Below, in pieces: positions 23,967 to 35,888 of a DNA stretch of 64,000 nucleotides; position 1 is the first letter of the stretch; each line of letters opens with the position of its first letter. Under the pieces are notes generated by a model. The model had not been told where the DNA came from. It made no database searches and was given only the letters and a program-made list of their open reading frames with translations. Origin of the DNA: Polytrichum commune. Taxonomy: Eukaryota; Streptophyta; Polytrichopsida; Polytrichales; Polytrichaceae. The stretch spans positions 53,459,554 through 53,523,553 of the forward strand of contig OX485803.1 of NCBI GenBank assembly GCA_950295325.1. Reading direction: 5' to 3'. Made by a program: the position numbers and the translations under genes.

Positions 23967-26900
23967 TTACCCACCGAACCTTGGCCCTGCAAGTGTGGGA
24001 AACCTCTCCACAGCCACTTTCCAGACGTCTTGAAACTCATCGGTCTCCAAAACACGCGCAATCTTTGGCACCACAGAGATTTTCTCTTTATCTGAAGACC
24101 AGATCATGATGCCCAGGTACTGCTGAACCTCATGGGGGCGAAGTCCTTCCAACACGTAGGGTAATAAGCTGGAATGAGAAGTTTCCATCACTGACATAGC
24201 CTGGCCAACCAAAGGTTCCTGTTTCTTGGTACCATACCCAGCTAATTGCAGCAAAGGAAGTTGCTCCTTCTCTTCTTCCTGGAAATGTTCCACGGTGTGA
24301 ACCTGCATAAATGTGACTCTGGAATTTAGTTGAGCTCCCTAAGGTCAGCACACCTAGAACCAACAGTGAGCATATTTTCTATATTTGGTGTTTTCTTTTT
24401 TGCAAGATCAAGAGGATCCCAACGCTTTAAAAAACGCATCGTTTGGATACTGTATGCAAAAGCTATAAGGGTTTAAAGTTTCCTTTGTAGGCGACCTAAA
24501 ACTAACACCTGTATTAGATGTGCAGATGGTGTACATCCACATAATCAATATGTACCTGTCTGCAAGATTTCTACGTGTTGGTTTTAGGTCAGGTGTTGGT
24601 TTTGGGTGTACATACCTTACATCCCTCCTAATCTATCTATCAAGGTCTTTTCCACCTACAGCCATTAACTCCATATAAGTTTGACACTCTAGTATATAAA
24701 CATGCTTGGACAACCTCAGAAGCTCAGCCTAACGCCTTCAATTAGGGTGTATTACCATTTCATATGCCTTATTATAAAACATAATAATGCTTTTCATGGT
24801 AGAAAATTTATATGTGTTGTAAGAAGTTATAGCACTGTGCAAATGGTAATCCACACCAATTGAATTTAGCGGTGGGATAACAGAAAGGAAATATGGAAAT
24901 TACAACAAAAAACAAAGCAATTTAAAAGAACCCAACTGATCGGTGTAGCATCTCCTAGAACTATCTGACCAGTTCTTTATACAGTACAACACCATTAGCT
25001 TTTGCAAGGAAGGTAAGGCATGTATACCCAAAACCAACACTATGTACCACGGTCATACATTTGGGGGTTTCAAATGTATGAAAACTAGTTTGGGCCACCC
25101 ATGCACATGAATGAATGTCCTAGGCTATCCCCACAGTGTCAAATCAACTTGCCACTGCCAACAGCCGACCATTTTTGGAACTTTGAAATGGCAACTACGT
25201 CAATGCTCATCCTTTCTCACGGTTTCAGAGTTCCAAAATGTATAGTAGATGATACAGTATGTTGGTTTTAGGGCTATGTGTTGGGCTTGAGTACGACTAC
25301 ATTAGAGACTAGAGGCTCACCTGAAGGGATTCCAAACGGGTCAGTAGAGAAGACATAGCTTCAATGTGGTCTGCAGATCCTTGCCGTAAAGCCACGACGC
25401 CTTTTATGTCCTCACGGACACCATTCATCACTGGCAAATCTCGGGCATGGTCTTTCAATGCCGAAGCTGTCAGCTCTGTTACAAAAGGAATTTGGTCAGT
25501 ATCACTAAATTAGTACTTGAGTAGAAGTTAGAACTCAATCCATAAACAAATTAACTCACCAGAACTATTGTAAAATAATTTATTCAAACTGCAACCCAGA
25601 ACTATTGATTCATATGTCATCCTAGTCTTGGCAAAGCATTTTCAAATGTCTCACAGCCACGACCTTGTGATGAAACCCAGTAGAAAGTCTGTAGTGACAA
25701 TGCATGTGAAATGTTGCAACCAAATACAGCAATTTATGAGTTCCTTGGAATACAAAACAGTTAAAAAGAACTCAAAACGCCTTTGAAGCATTTAAGAACA
25801 AGACTATGAGCTCTGAATTTATTTTTTCTTCCAGTTTACACACAACATGGCAGACAAAAAGCCGATACATTCTCTCCCAAAAAAAAACTGTAAATAAAGT
25901 ACCCACTTATATCAAGCACCAAAAGTGAGGTGGCACTCTCAGGAGATTTATACCTGGGTCAGCTGTCTCCAGTAAAGGGAAGATGACCCTCTCCTCCATT
26001 TGAGCATGCTCTTGCATGAGTTGCAATAAGCGGCCGAATGCTTTTGGGAGCTCTTTCAACTGCACCCAAAGCACAGTCCTCTTCTTCGTGTCCATGGACT
26101 GTTTATTGGTGCTCTCAAGGCCCTTCACCAGTTGCACAAAATTCTCTAAATGCCTAATTATGCTCCTGTGTTGTAAGATGGTAAAATGTATGATGGGTTG
26201 AGGGGGCTTCTCAATGAAGGATTTCACCACAGAGTCCTTACACAAATCCATACCCACCTGCACAGGCTTGTAATACTTGAAAGTGCACATTGCAGACTTA
26301 TATGCCAACAACCTTGGGTAGGAGGTTAACCCAATGCCCCTTATGTAAGTTACAAAATCCATCCGAGCAAGAAAAGGAATTAGGTAGACATCCACAAGGG
26401 TGAATTCGGAGCCCAAGAAATAGTTCCCATGTTGCTGTTGCACCTTAATCCCACTATCCAAATGCTCTAGGGCATCGTTTAACCTTGACTCAAGAGCTAC
26501 CTGTAAGAATGGGTCCCCATCATGTAATAGTTCCTCAACTAAAGGAGTAAATGAATCTCGAATATATGCAACCCAATATCGCACAACCTTTTTCAGAGAA
26601 TTTGGAACAAGGGTTGGGTCTTTGAAAGATTCCTCAATGTAGTCCACAATTGCATCAGTTGAGCCAGACAGCTTGTGGTCACCATAGTGTAAGACTGGAA
26701 ACTGTCCATCTGGACTTATAGAGGCCAAATCCTCTCCTTTGCAAGTTTTGAGGTCCTCTGGCATCACCAAAGTGGCCTTCACTGGCACACCCTGTAATAA
26801 AATACATATGACAACCACAATGGCAACTATAAGATAACAGAGTACATTCAAATTCAGCACTTAAATACTTTGATAAAGACAGTCAAGACGCCCTGTGTGA

Positions 26901-27368
26901 TCTGCCTAATTGGTATTTTGATTTATCTTTCCTCATCACATTGATTGATGAGGAAAGATGACTAAACATACTTTGGTTTACTTAGCATGTAAGCAGATGG
27001 TGATCGGAGTCAGACAACTCCAGGGGAAGAAATTGCTCACAAGGGCTTACTCAATCAAGGTACCACTAAGGTACAGAATATCACACCCACTGAATTCTCT
27101 TGGGCATGCACTCACTCAAAGTAATGAATAGACATGAAAAAAATCACTGTTTTCATGAAATAACTCTACATCTTTTATGTACCTTGTAAAGTAAGGCAAT
27201 CCTTATGCGCTGTGTGTATGGACAAGTAACATCTCCAATCAGTTTCACTTTCCCAGCATCCTCGTCTATGTAAGTCGGCGATGACGCCCAAGATGGGACC
27301 ACAGTGGAAGCTCTAGTGTTCTCTCCATGGTTTTTCTCATGCTTGGCTTTTTGCAGACACCCTCCCAT
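23967..27368 (-). CDS. glutathione transferase-hemerythrin fusion protein (GSTH class), four exons
   Basis: Exons are 27368-27183, 26791-25954, 25475-25321 and 24302-23967, all with GT-AG introns and consistent phases, giving 1515 bp and 504 residues. Residues 41 to about 115 form a thioredoxin-fold GST N-domain with the Cys-type active site TCPYTQR (Cys49), the cis-Pro segment QFPVL (93-97) and SGSTDAI (104-110). An all-helical GST C-domain follows to about 245. The remainder is hemerythrin/HHE-like: HFTILQHRSIIRHLENF (264-280), EHAQMEERVIFPLLE (323-337), DHARDLPV (350-357), HIEAM (378-382) and HTVEHFQEEEKEQLPLL (395-411), supplying His and Glu residues suited to a di-iron site. This architecture is the hemerythrin-class GST described from mosses. 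Cys at the active site predicts thiol-transferase or glutathionylation chemistry rather than conjugation. The start ATG gives MGGC, which could be acylated, but the myristoylation consensus is weak. The substrate is unknown. Confidence 0.9.
24480..25285. repeat. MITE-like repeats in GST-hemerythrin intron 3
   Basis: Two related segments lie in the 1018-bp intron 24303-25320. One ends near 24629 with 'gttggttttgggtgtacata'. The other, about 25010-25285, begins GTAAGGCATGTATACCC with 'aaaaccaacac' and ends with 'tgttggttttagggctatgtg'. The ends are inverted relative to one another, as in a short TIR element. Boundaries are uncertain. Confidence 0.4.
26926..26958. repeat. 13-bp perfect inverted repeat in GST-hemerythrin intron 1
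   Basis: TCTTTCCTCATCA (26926-26938) and TGATGAGGAAAGA (26946-26958) are perfect inverted copies with a 7-nt spacer, inside the 391-bp first intron (26792-27182). It would form a stable hairpin in the pre-mRNA. Function unknown. Confidence 0.7.
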
Positions 27369-29244
27369 TTTGTATCAGCCTTTTGGAAAAAAATGTCCTC
27401 CAGGAAGAACTCTAGTTCTCAGATGCTACAGAGAAACCCCACGTTCGAAATGGCAGCAAATGGGAAATACACAACCATGGCCAATAGTTAAGGTTGATTT
27501 CTCATTCGTGAGAAGAACCTCCATAGAACTGAGTCGATTCATCTGCAAGGACAAGAAGAAGAAGAGATTTTGTAAACAACAGCAACCAGAAGATCACTCA
27601 AAAAGGGAAAGCGGTCAAAAGTTTTAATAAAACAACGACCTGCCATTGTTGACGCAAGCCTAGAAAAGGAAACATGAGGTACGAAATTGCTCCTGAACTG
27701 AAAATATGTGTACAAAAAAATCTCGGTAGCATATGCCTGCATGATTAAACCTAAGAACTCGATGTATCACACACAAAAAAACGAAGTGCTAACCACCTCT
27801 GTAACAAAACTACAATCAGGAGTGACGATGTTCGGAGCTCTACTTCCTGTGAGTCTTCGATATAATAGAATTGAATCCATGAGAATCCATAGGGGTAGAA
27901 AAACCTTAATTAACCCTAACCTCTTGAAGTGATTCATGTCAAACCCCTCATTCTGTTTCTCATCTCTTTTCAAGTCTCAAGCACCCACTGTGCGCTTCAT
28001 TTTCGCAAGTGAAAAGTCTCATTATGCCAAAAAATTCAGTTTCGCTTCCATTTGTGAGGCCTTCGGGTTCAAGCGGCACAACTCATAACCCAAATGGAAA
28101 TAATCTTTAAAGCTGCAGACCATCGACTTCTATGATGACCTTAGTGTGAACTGTAATCAGGAAGGCTCGATGGCCTTCATCGTCCAATCACCGGGATTCT
28201 TCGCCCCACAACAAACCCACTTCATCTCGAATTGGCATTATTGAGCAAATAGGTTTAAACCCCAAAGCTCGGATCGACATACACTTACTTATATTACCGA
28301 GACAGACAAACTACATAAATCCACGCCACCTTCTCTGACCAATGAAATGTAAAGGAATTAGATTCCGGTTGTGATGACAACGAGCCTCAAGAAGCATTAT
28401 CTCTCTTTTGTCAGGAAGAAGAAGAAGAAAGCTTCAAATTCTCTCCAGACTGACGATCCCCCTGTGGTCTCCGAAACTCCTTAGATCAGTCCAGTCAAAG
28501 AAAGAACCAACCCCTTCAAAAATCATGAACAAGGACAAAGAAACTGCGCTTGAATTGCAGCAATCTCTTGTCAAGTCCAAAGAATCGGATGAACTCAAAG
28601 CCTTTCGAAAATGGCAGCAAGAAGAAGGTTAGACTACCGGCTGCAAGCAAGACTGGCGAGTCTTGGAAACTCCGCCCGGAGGAGAAGGAGGAGAAGAAGA
28701 AGAAGAAGAAGAAGAAGAAGAAAGCAGCAACGGTCTCTTTGTCATAGTGCAAGCAAGAACAAATTGAACCAAATTGATATCAGCTTGTGAGGCGGAAGGC
28801 CGATGTTTCGGTGATGTTGTTGGCAGGCAGTGACGACACCGCGACGATGGTTCTTGGACCAATCGGGTTAACAAGAATTTCTGCGGCAATAAGACTTTAA
28901 TCTCTCTCTCCCCTCCACAAGTCAAACATTTTGGGACTGGGCATTTTTTCCCTCGGCTGTTGATGAAACATATTCTTCTTTCCCAAATCTTTTTCTCGTC
29001 AAGAATTGCAGAGGTGGAGTTCAAAGTACGACAAGCAACCCAGTTGTGCTCGTGTGAAGTGAAGGGAAAGTGAACGGCACTTTCAATAAACACAAGCCAT
29101 GATCAAATTTAGTAAGTTTTGAACTATTGTACCAAGGCTACAAGCAATTAACTTAAAATACACATCTCTCAAGCAACCTTCGCCAATCTCCAACAGACAT
29201 GATAGACTACTTTCTTTCTATTTTTTAGGATAACCCTTGTTTCC
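27369..29244. other. upstream region of GST-hemerythrin gene; no second gene recognised
   Basis: Presumed promoter and 5' UTR of the minus-strand GST-hemerythrin gene. Open frames at 28408-28632 (+) and 28629-29093 (-) owe their length partly to a GAA/TTC microsatellite (about 28690-28723) and resemble no family I know. A short ATG frame at 28375 ends after 34 codons. Nothing else is seen. Confidence 0.4.
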
Positions 29245-29990
29245 TTATACCTCGAGAGCTTGAGCGTCCAAGAGCATCATCCAAGGTGGTGGTGCTCTAA
29301 ACCCTCCGCACGCTTCCTCCGAACCCTCCATGATCGGCAACATCAACACACCGAAACTTGCCGACCCAGAAAAAGAAGAAGAAGAAGAATTTTTACCGAA
29401 CCTACTCAAAACTGCAACCTGATGAGGCTTGGTACCCTGAGATTGAAGCTTCCGCACAGCCTGAGCCGAGGAGAGAGCTCATATCCATATCAACAACATT
29501 TGTCATGAAGGCTACAGTTTTAATGACTAAGTTGACGAATTAAGAAATACCTTTTTGAAGATATCTTCACACGTATAACCAGGTCTATACATCAAAGACC
29601 AAGCAACTTCTCTCTCTCTCTCTCTCTCAACCTGGCAACCTTCAACTTCCCGCAAACTTACAAAACTACCATGTCTTCAGCATAACCCTTTCCTTAAACC
29701 TCAAGAGCGTCAACCACGGTACTGTTCTAAACCCTCCAGAAGCCTCCTTCGAACCCTCCATCGGCATGAACACAGAGAAACTCGCAAACCCACTCAAAAT
29801 TCCAACCTCCTTAATCTGAGGCTTGCAACCCAAAAACTGGAGCTTCCGGACATGCTCATGTAAACAATTGTTGTCATGAAGGGTAATGTTTTGATGACTA
29901 CTGAGTTGCAGAAACAAGAAATAAACCTTGTTGGAGAGATCTCCACACAAACATACCATGTCGTCAGCAGCACTAGCGCTCCAAAAGTTA
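29245..29990 (-). repeat. tandem pair of coding-like segments
   Basis: Two copies about 450 bp apart (29245-29530 and 29690-29990) share sequence and, on the minus strand, similar peptides: RKLQSQGTKPHQ..., then SFGVLM-P, MEGSEEACGGFR in one, and RKLQFLGCKPQIKE..., SFSVFMPMEGSKEASGGFR in the other. Amino-acid similarity held across indels suggests former coding sequence or duplicated exons. I cannot assign a family. A CT microsatellite (29612-29630) lies between them. Confidence 0.4.
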
Positions 29991-30680
29991 ACCTCATGTT
30001 ATCTCCACACCGACCCCCTCAGTGCTGTGACCGAGAAGACAAGCCCAGTGCTTCAGAATCCAAGATCACCAGCAACAAGAAAACAGAAGCTCGTAGCTAA
30101 ATTCTAACCCTGTAGGCTGCGAGAGGATTGATGCAGGTACAAGATGATGATGATGATGATCAGGGGGAGACAACAACCTCGACAAAAACAACAACATGAG
30201 GATTCATCTGCAACACTACTAAACTTCCACTAAGTTACTTTCCTGCAAGTTTCCTGGATCCCAAATGGTTTTGTTTTTTTGGGAGCAGATCTTCAGGGCT
30301 AAGGTTTGACAGGTTCTCCAGGGCTTCAATAAAGGTCGCCGCCCCAGCTCTGACCAACTCTCAGACAGACAGAGAGAGAGAGAAAGAAGGATCTTCACAT
30401 CTTCATCCAATGTGAGTCATGCAAAATGCGGCGACTCCTCCAAAACTTAGAAAAACCACAAAGTATGAAAATATTAATAAGAAGAAGAGGCTTTGGTGGC
30501 AGGGCCATGATGATCATGATCATGGTTGCAACATTTATATTTTAAGTTAAGTTATTTGCATTCTGGAAACTTACTCCTCGAACTAAAAGTTGGCATGAAC
30601 TTTTTATAAGTGGTTCAGGAAATTGAGTCTAGGGCAGGCGGGTGTGAGGGAGTGGGAGAATGATCATATTCGAGCACGGA
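29991..30680. other. no gene seen
   Basis: Contains a GAT trinucleotide run near 30145-30162 and a GA-rich run near 30366-30386. No convincing open frame. Confidence 0.4.
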
Positions 30681-30864
30681 ACCTCTCATTCATTCAACAT
30701 CATAGCCCTGAAATAGTATGCATCCCAGACATTATTTTGTTTCAGTTGATTTTGACATTGGAATTAGATTTAAAGACCCTCAATTAGTGTACTCGAGGTT
30801 ATTTGAGATGAATCAGCAACAAACCTATAAGGGGTCAAGTTTTTATGTTGGATAGATGAGAGGT
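30681..30864. mobile_element. MITE family C, copy 1 (about 184 bp)
   Basis: Terminal inverted repeat of about 20 bp: ACCTCTCATTCATTCAACAT at the left, and at the right ATGTTGGATAGATGAGAGGT. Related copies lie at 37832-37993 and 39077-39266. The shared interior includes 'ggggtcaa' and 'aaagaccc' motifs. Non-coding. Confidence 0.6.
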
Positions 30865-33800
30865 ATGCTCGCATATATTTACTCCCTCAGACTCTTTGGG
30901 TGTGAGTCATGGGCAAGCTAGTATCTACAAATAGGTTGCCTCTTTACCTCACATCTAGGTCAAATACATCCATATAGAAACCACATCAAAATAAAAATTT
31001 ATGTGTTTTGTTAATGTGGTAAAAACACATGTTCGAAAATAGTGTGGAATGTTGGTAAATTAGCATGGGACCACCTAATCGCACACAAATCATTGTAAAG
31101 CACCTGTGATGGATACTTTGGACACTACAATCCCTTGACTCGCATGGAAAAATCAAAAAGATTTCTTTTTTGTAATTAGTTGTGTAGGTTATGAGCACAA
31201 TGGAGGACATTGAAGTCACACGAGTCTGATCAAATCTTATTTATGTGGAATGTTCGAAGTTAGAGAGTTCAATTGACCTTTATAAGTTTGATAAGGGGGT
31301 GCCAGTTGTGATGGAGTATTGTAGTCAAGAGCACATGTAGTTAGGTGTGATGATGAAATTGCATGCCCTCCAAAAATAGCCATGTGGCCCCCAATTTTGG
31401 ACAAAGTGATTTCCCTCAAAATGATCAAAATCGGTGTCGGAATTGGGTCACAAATGGAATTGGGCACTTCAACATTAAGTATCTAGATCGTGACTTGCCA
31501 ACACAAGAAGTTCAACCTTTGGATAAGGGTCCCAATGTGAGATTGACCTTTTTTGAATGGAGCCACTAGAAGTGTCCAAGAAAGGACAATCTTGTATTGG
31601 TCATCGGCCCATTTAAATGTGAACCACATAGAGGAAGCACCACTTTGTGAGTGACATGTGAATAATTGTCCATAGCAAGAGGAAAAACACTTCCAACTTA
31701 GTAGATTAGAAAACCACAACACTTAGATGCTTGAGAAATGGAAGGCAATGGTGTGCATGCGTATGAGAGAGCAACCTTCTTCGAGATGACTTCTCCTTTG
31801 CACTAAAGTTGCACTGAAACCATGTGGTTGGATAACACTAAATACTATTGTCATGACATGGATCCTTTTTTTCTTTTTCTGTTCATTAACCTAAGCTAAG
31901 TAAGCTACCCAGCTCCCCCCCCCCCCTCCCTTCTTCCCATTACATAGCCAACCTAATACATGATAGGTAACTCCTCAGTAACTCATGATCAACCAAGGCA
32001 AATGGACTCTTCTTTATTCTTTATTTATTTACTCCGTTTATTGCTTGAGGTTATTGCAATATGGATATCACAATAATGTTCATCACTAAAGCACCTATGT
32101 AGTTGCATAAGTCTTGAGCAACATTTTGTTTACTCCAACTCTCATTCCAAAGATTGTGTGTATATTAGTTCCCGGTCACTATATGGATATATGATCTATA
32201 AAAAACAAGTTTGAAACATATTCATAGATTTTGTAACCATCTAGTGAACAAGGATCAAACTTAAGGAAGCCTCTACACAAGAGAGGTCCCCATAACCAAT
32301 TGCTCACCCAAGAGCAGAAGGGCTATTAAAATCCGTCTCAGTTTGTCTTCCTTGGAGGCACAATATCATCCATACTTTCTGATCTTGTCCATAAGCTAAT
32401 GGGTTGTGACTGGTAACTGGCTCGAGTAGCGAGCTCACTTGCTGCTCCCGCAGCTCGTCATTGTCCACTATTGAGTCTCCTCTCGCTCGTTATCTACATT
32501 GATTGTCCCATTTAGTGAGGGTGGGGTTAATAGTGAGGGTGGGTTGATATTGCATGTGGGAAATTAGTGTAGGTGATATTAAATCTCTTTATGCTATGAA
32601 ATCAGTGCCACCAAATGATTCAGGGTTTCCGGAGCCCAAAGTGTCGGAAATCCTCTATCCAAGCTCTCCTCGATTTCTTAGTATTACGAGATGCTTAAGA
32701 AGTGAGTGGCGCAGTTTGAAAAGGAGAAGAAGAAGATGCCTCTTCAAACTCACCAAAACAAATTATGCATTCTACAAACATCTTAGAGCACACATTCATG
32801 ATCTTGAAAAGTATGATAAGCAAGCATGTATTCATGAATTTATTATCACTAAATAAAACTTTTAGCCCTCACTAATATGGAGATTTGACAAAAATAGTGT
32901 GTATTTTCGGGAATTAGTACCACACACACTAGATGGGATGATGATCGGTGTAGTCCATAGTTCCTAGCACATACATACATACATATATATATATTACAAG
33001 GTGGGCTATTATATTGTAATATCTTCGTCAACGGGCAATTACCGTGGACTTAATGTGCATACAGTACTCTGGATCTTATTACAACTTTAACTATAGTTTG
33101 CCAGTTTCTCGAAGCGAAATAACTTAACTTAGTTGCCATGGTTTGCTGGCATGCACTGACCATCATGGCTTCATCATATTCTTCATTAATTCTTCTTCTT
33201 CTGCCTCAGCCTGTGTGCCTTTAGTGCTCAAGTGTGTATTCACTTCTTCCCTTAACCCCTTACATTTTACTTGTGTATTCTCTCTTTATACTGGACGACA
33301 TGAAATCTTTATCAAACTCTTTCCCAATTGTTCTGTGCATAATAAATAACCTAGGTGTCAAGAAAAATAACCTTTGAAGATAGCAAGCTATCACTATTTA
33401 CTAACAAGGCCCATAAAATCTATATGCATGTTGTACAGTTTTAAAATAATGTATGGATAAGAGGTTCAAATCAGGTTTCCAAAAGCGTTTAGGGGTTAAC
33501 CATCAAGACCCTAAATCATAACTTGGGATAAAGTTTCATGACACTTTCCTTGGGCGAAAGTGAAAATGCAAAGACATTGTTTGCCCTTGTTAGTGTGTGT
33601 GTGTGTGTGTGTTTTTCAAGTCAAATAGATCCCTAATTCAGGGTCAAAGTCCCAATTTAGTACAGTATAACTCTTGAAATGAATGAATAGTAAATTTGGG
33701 AGGGGCATTTTGTTTTTATCACCATCTCCCCCTACTCTTGACACCCTGGATAAGTGTTAAATGTTACCTTTGTAACTTCACCCACATAGAAAGTGCTATG

Positions 33801-34090
33801 TTATCTTTAATAGACCTAGAATACTCACCAAATACTAGCGTGGGTGGAAAATGAATGTGGAATAATTAGCCTAGGCCACTCTATTTCTCCAATCGAGACA
33901 AAAATGTCGTGGGTCTAAGACCCCAAGTCTTCCCCATCTGTCTTCCTTCGGATTTCCGACCAACACCTTTCATAAAAAGAAATAAGTTGCCTTACATAAA
34001 AAATAGCATAGAATTGATCATTCAATTGCATCAATTTCCTAGAGAAACAGTTTATGCAGCCCAACCTATTTTGTTACGCAGGGGGGTCAT
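30865..34090. other. gene-free repeat-rich region
   Basis: About 30900-31090 belongs to a dispersed family also seen near 41280-41345 (inverted), 44830-45030 and 47160-47240 ('cctctttacc', 'aatagtgtggaatg', 'taattgcacacat'). About 31723-31830 matches parts near 19270 and 20880. About 32300-32500 matches 12562-12780. A C-rich run is at 31914-31926 and a GT run at 33593-33612. A plus-strand open frame of about 100 codons at 32554-32856 is not recognisable. No gene called. Confidence 0.4.
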
Positions 34091-35100
34091 ATTCACCCCC
34101 AATCAGGAATTGTAACACTCAATGAGGCAAACAAAGCATAGAGGCCAAACTGCATGTAGTGTAGTATCCACACATGGAGTCACAAGGGGTTTCAATGAAT
34201 CAAGAAATGACATGTGGCAAAATTGGGGGGTGAGTCGATTATGTGGTGTCGGAATAGGGTGGAGCCCCTCTAAGTACACCGGTACTGTGCACGAGAATAT
34301 TGCGGTCCCCATGTAATGTAAGCTTAAATGTAAGAAATGCATGCCGATTGTGGGCTTTAAACTAGAGCTTTGGTGCGGATTAGAAATCACTATGGACTCT
34401 AGAGCATTCTTGTGGCCCAAATGCAGTAACGTGACTAACAACAATCTGCCCTCTACATCTGTTAATCCGGGGTTTATATTCACCCCAATCAGAATTCTTC
34501 ACACTTATCAAGGCAACAAATTAAAGCATAGAGGCCAAACTGCATGTAGTGTAGTTCCCACACGTGGAGTCGCAAGGGGTTTTGACGAATCAAGAAATGA
34601 CATGTGGCAGAATTGGAGGGGGAGTCGATTACGTGGTGTCGGAATAGGGTGGAGCCCCTCTAAGTACATCGGCATTCTGCAGGAGAACATTGCGGTCCCA
34701 ATATAATTAAGCTTAAATGTAAGAAACGCATGCCGATTGTGGACTTTAAACCAGAGATTTGGTGCGGATTACAAATCACTATGGGCTCCAGAGCATTAGT
34801 ATGCCCCACAGTAACGTGACCACAATTTGCCCTTTATATATGTTAATCATGGGTTTATATATATCCACCCCAATCAGAAACTCTCCACACTTAACGAGGC
34901 AACAAAGTAAAGCATGGAGGGCAAACTGCATGTAGTGTAGTTCCCACACGTGGAGTCGCAAGGGGTTTCGACGAATCGAGAAATGACATGTGGCAGAATT
35001 GGAGGGGGAGTCGATTACGTGGTGTCGGAATAGGGTGGAGCCCCCTGTAAGTACGTCGGTACTCTGCTGGAGAATACTGGGGTCCCAATGTAATATGTAA
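34091..35100 (+). repeat. tandem array, about 386-bp unit, 2.6 copies
   Basis: The motif ATTCACCCC(C)AATCAG begins units at 34091, 34478 and about 34863 (spacings 387 and about 385 bp). Each unit contains 'aactgcatgtagtgtagt', 'cacaagggg/cgcaagggg', 'gacatgtggca', 'ggtgtcggaatagggtggag' and 'tgcatgccgattgtgg'-type segments; the third stops near 35100. Units 2 and 3 are closest. Unit 1 differs at several CpG positions (cacatgg for cacgtgg, agtcaca for agtcgca, gattatg for gattacg). A diverged relative lies near 40040-40145. Minus-strand open frames repeated in each unit are not coding evidence. Confidence 0.85.
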
Positions 35101-35773
35101 GCTTTAAGTGTAGACTCGCATGCTGACAGGCCTGCAAGTCCAGTAACAAGTACTCTGATTACACCAGGTTACCATAACTGCTGCCAAGCTTGAAGTCGTA
35201 CTTCATATATAGCTCCTGGATTTTGCTCGCATTCTACCAACAGCCAATATATATATATGGACTCTTTCAGTTTAGTAGTACTGCATGTTGGGATGTGTAA
35301 GTAAGTAAGTAAGTACATATTTACATTGTTGACTTCGTGTACCGGGCCGCCTTTTTATAATTAGTCCTCGCTATGTATGTGTAAGGTCGACTTCCTTAGA
35401 TGCCTATAATGTTTTCCCTTGTTTCTCGTCAAGCATTCATGTGGATGGATTGTGTGATTATAACAATCACATGGCCAAAGGTTTTGATTTAGGGTTGGCA
35501 ATCTAGAACGCCCCCCCCCCCCAAAAAAAACGCCTAGAACATGCACAAATTGGATGAGAATTTCCAAAACAAACCCTCGATTATCTCAATCATAGAGGCT
35601 TCCAAAATGTAGTTATACCAAATGCACATCAACTCTTTTTCAACTCTTTTTTGAGGTCATTTGGATTAAGCTAGAAGTGGTCTCACTAATGAAATGGGTC
35701 AATGTTGTCTTCTTTCTTTTTTTTCTTTTGTGGGGGGGGAGGGGACACATGAGGCGCTTGACCAGCTGGTTAG
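35101..35773. other. no gene; short simple repeats
   Basis: A TAAG run near 35298-35314 and a C-run followed by an A-run near 35509-35529. Nothing else supportable. Confidence 0.4.
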
Positions 35774-35888
35774 TTTTTCCGTCAAGTAGAGAGGCAATTT
35801 CACCGTTAGGAATCAAACCACCAACCAATCTATTCGGTTTAGGGTACCTATCCATTGTCGTCCGGTAGTTTAGGGTCATCTCAGACCA
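35774..35888 (-). mobile_element. SINE fragment, second copy
   Basis: Reverse complement of the first 115 bp or so of the SINE at 17735: 'gatgaccctaaactaccgg', 'gatagg/gagaggtaccc', the B-box-like GGTTTGATTCC and 'ctctctacttgacgg' occur in the same order. The AATA tract and the 'agattgcccaatgt' tail of the first copy are absent here, so the copy is either 3'-truncated or represents a shorter subfamily. Confidence 0.6.

Noticed and set aside
28629..29093. 154-codon minus-strand open frame upstream of the GST-hemerythrin gene
   Set aside because: Its length depends on a GAA/TTC microsatellite giving poly-Ser, no family is recognisable, and no splice or start context supports it.
34103..35088. 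Repeated minus-strand open frames of similar sequence in the 34-35 kb array
   Set aside because: They recur only because the DNA unit is tandemly repeated, and the frames have different lengths and no domain.
34091..35100. CRISPR-like array
   Set aside because: Units are 386 bp long with no short repeat/unique spacer pattern, and the sequence is eukaryotic.
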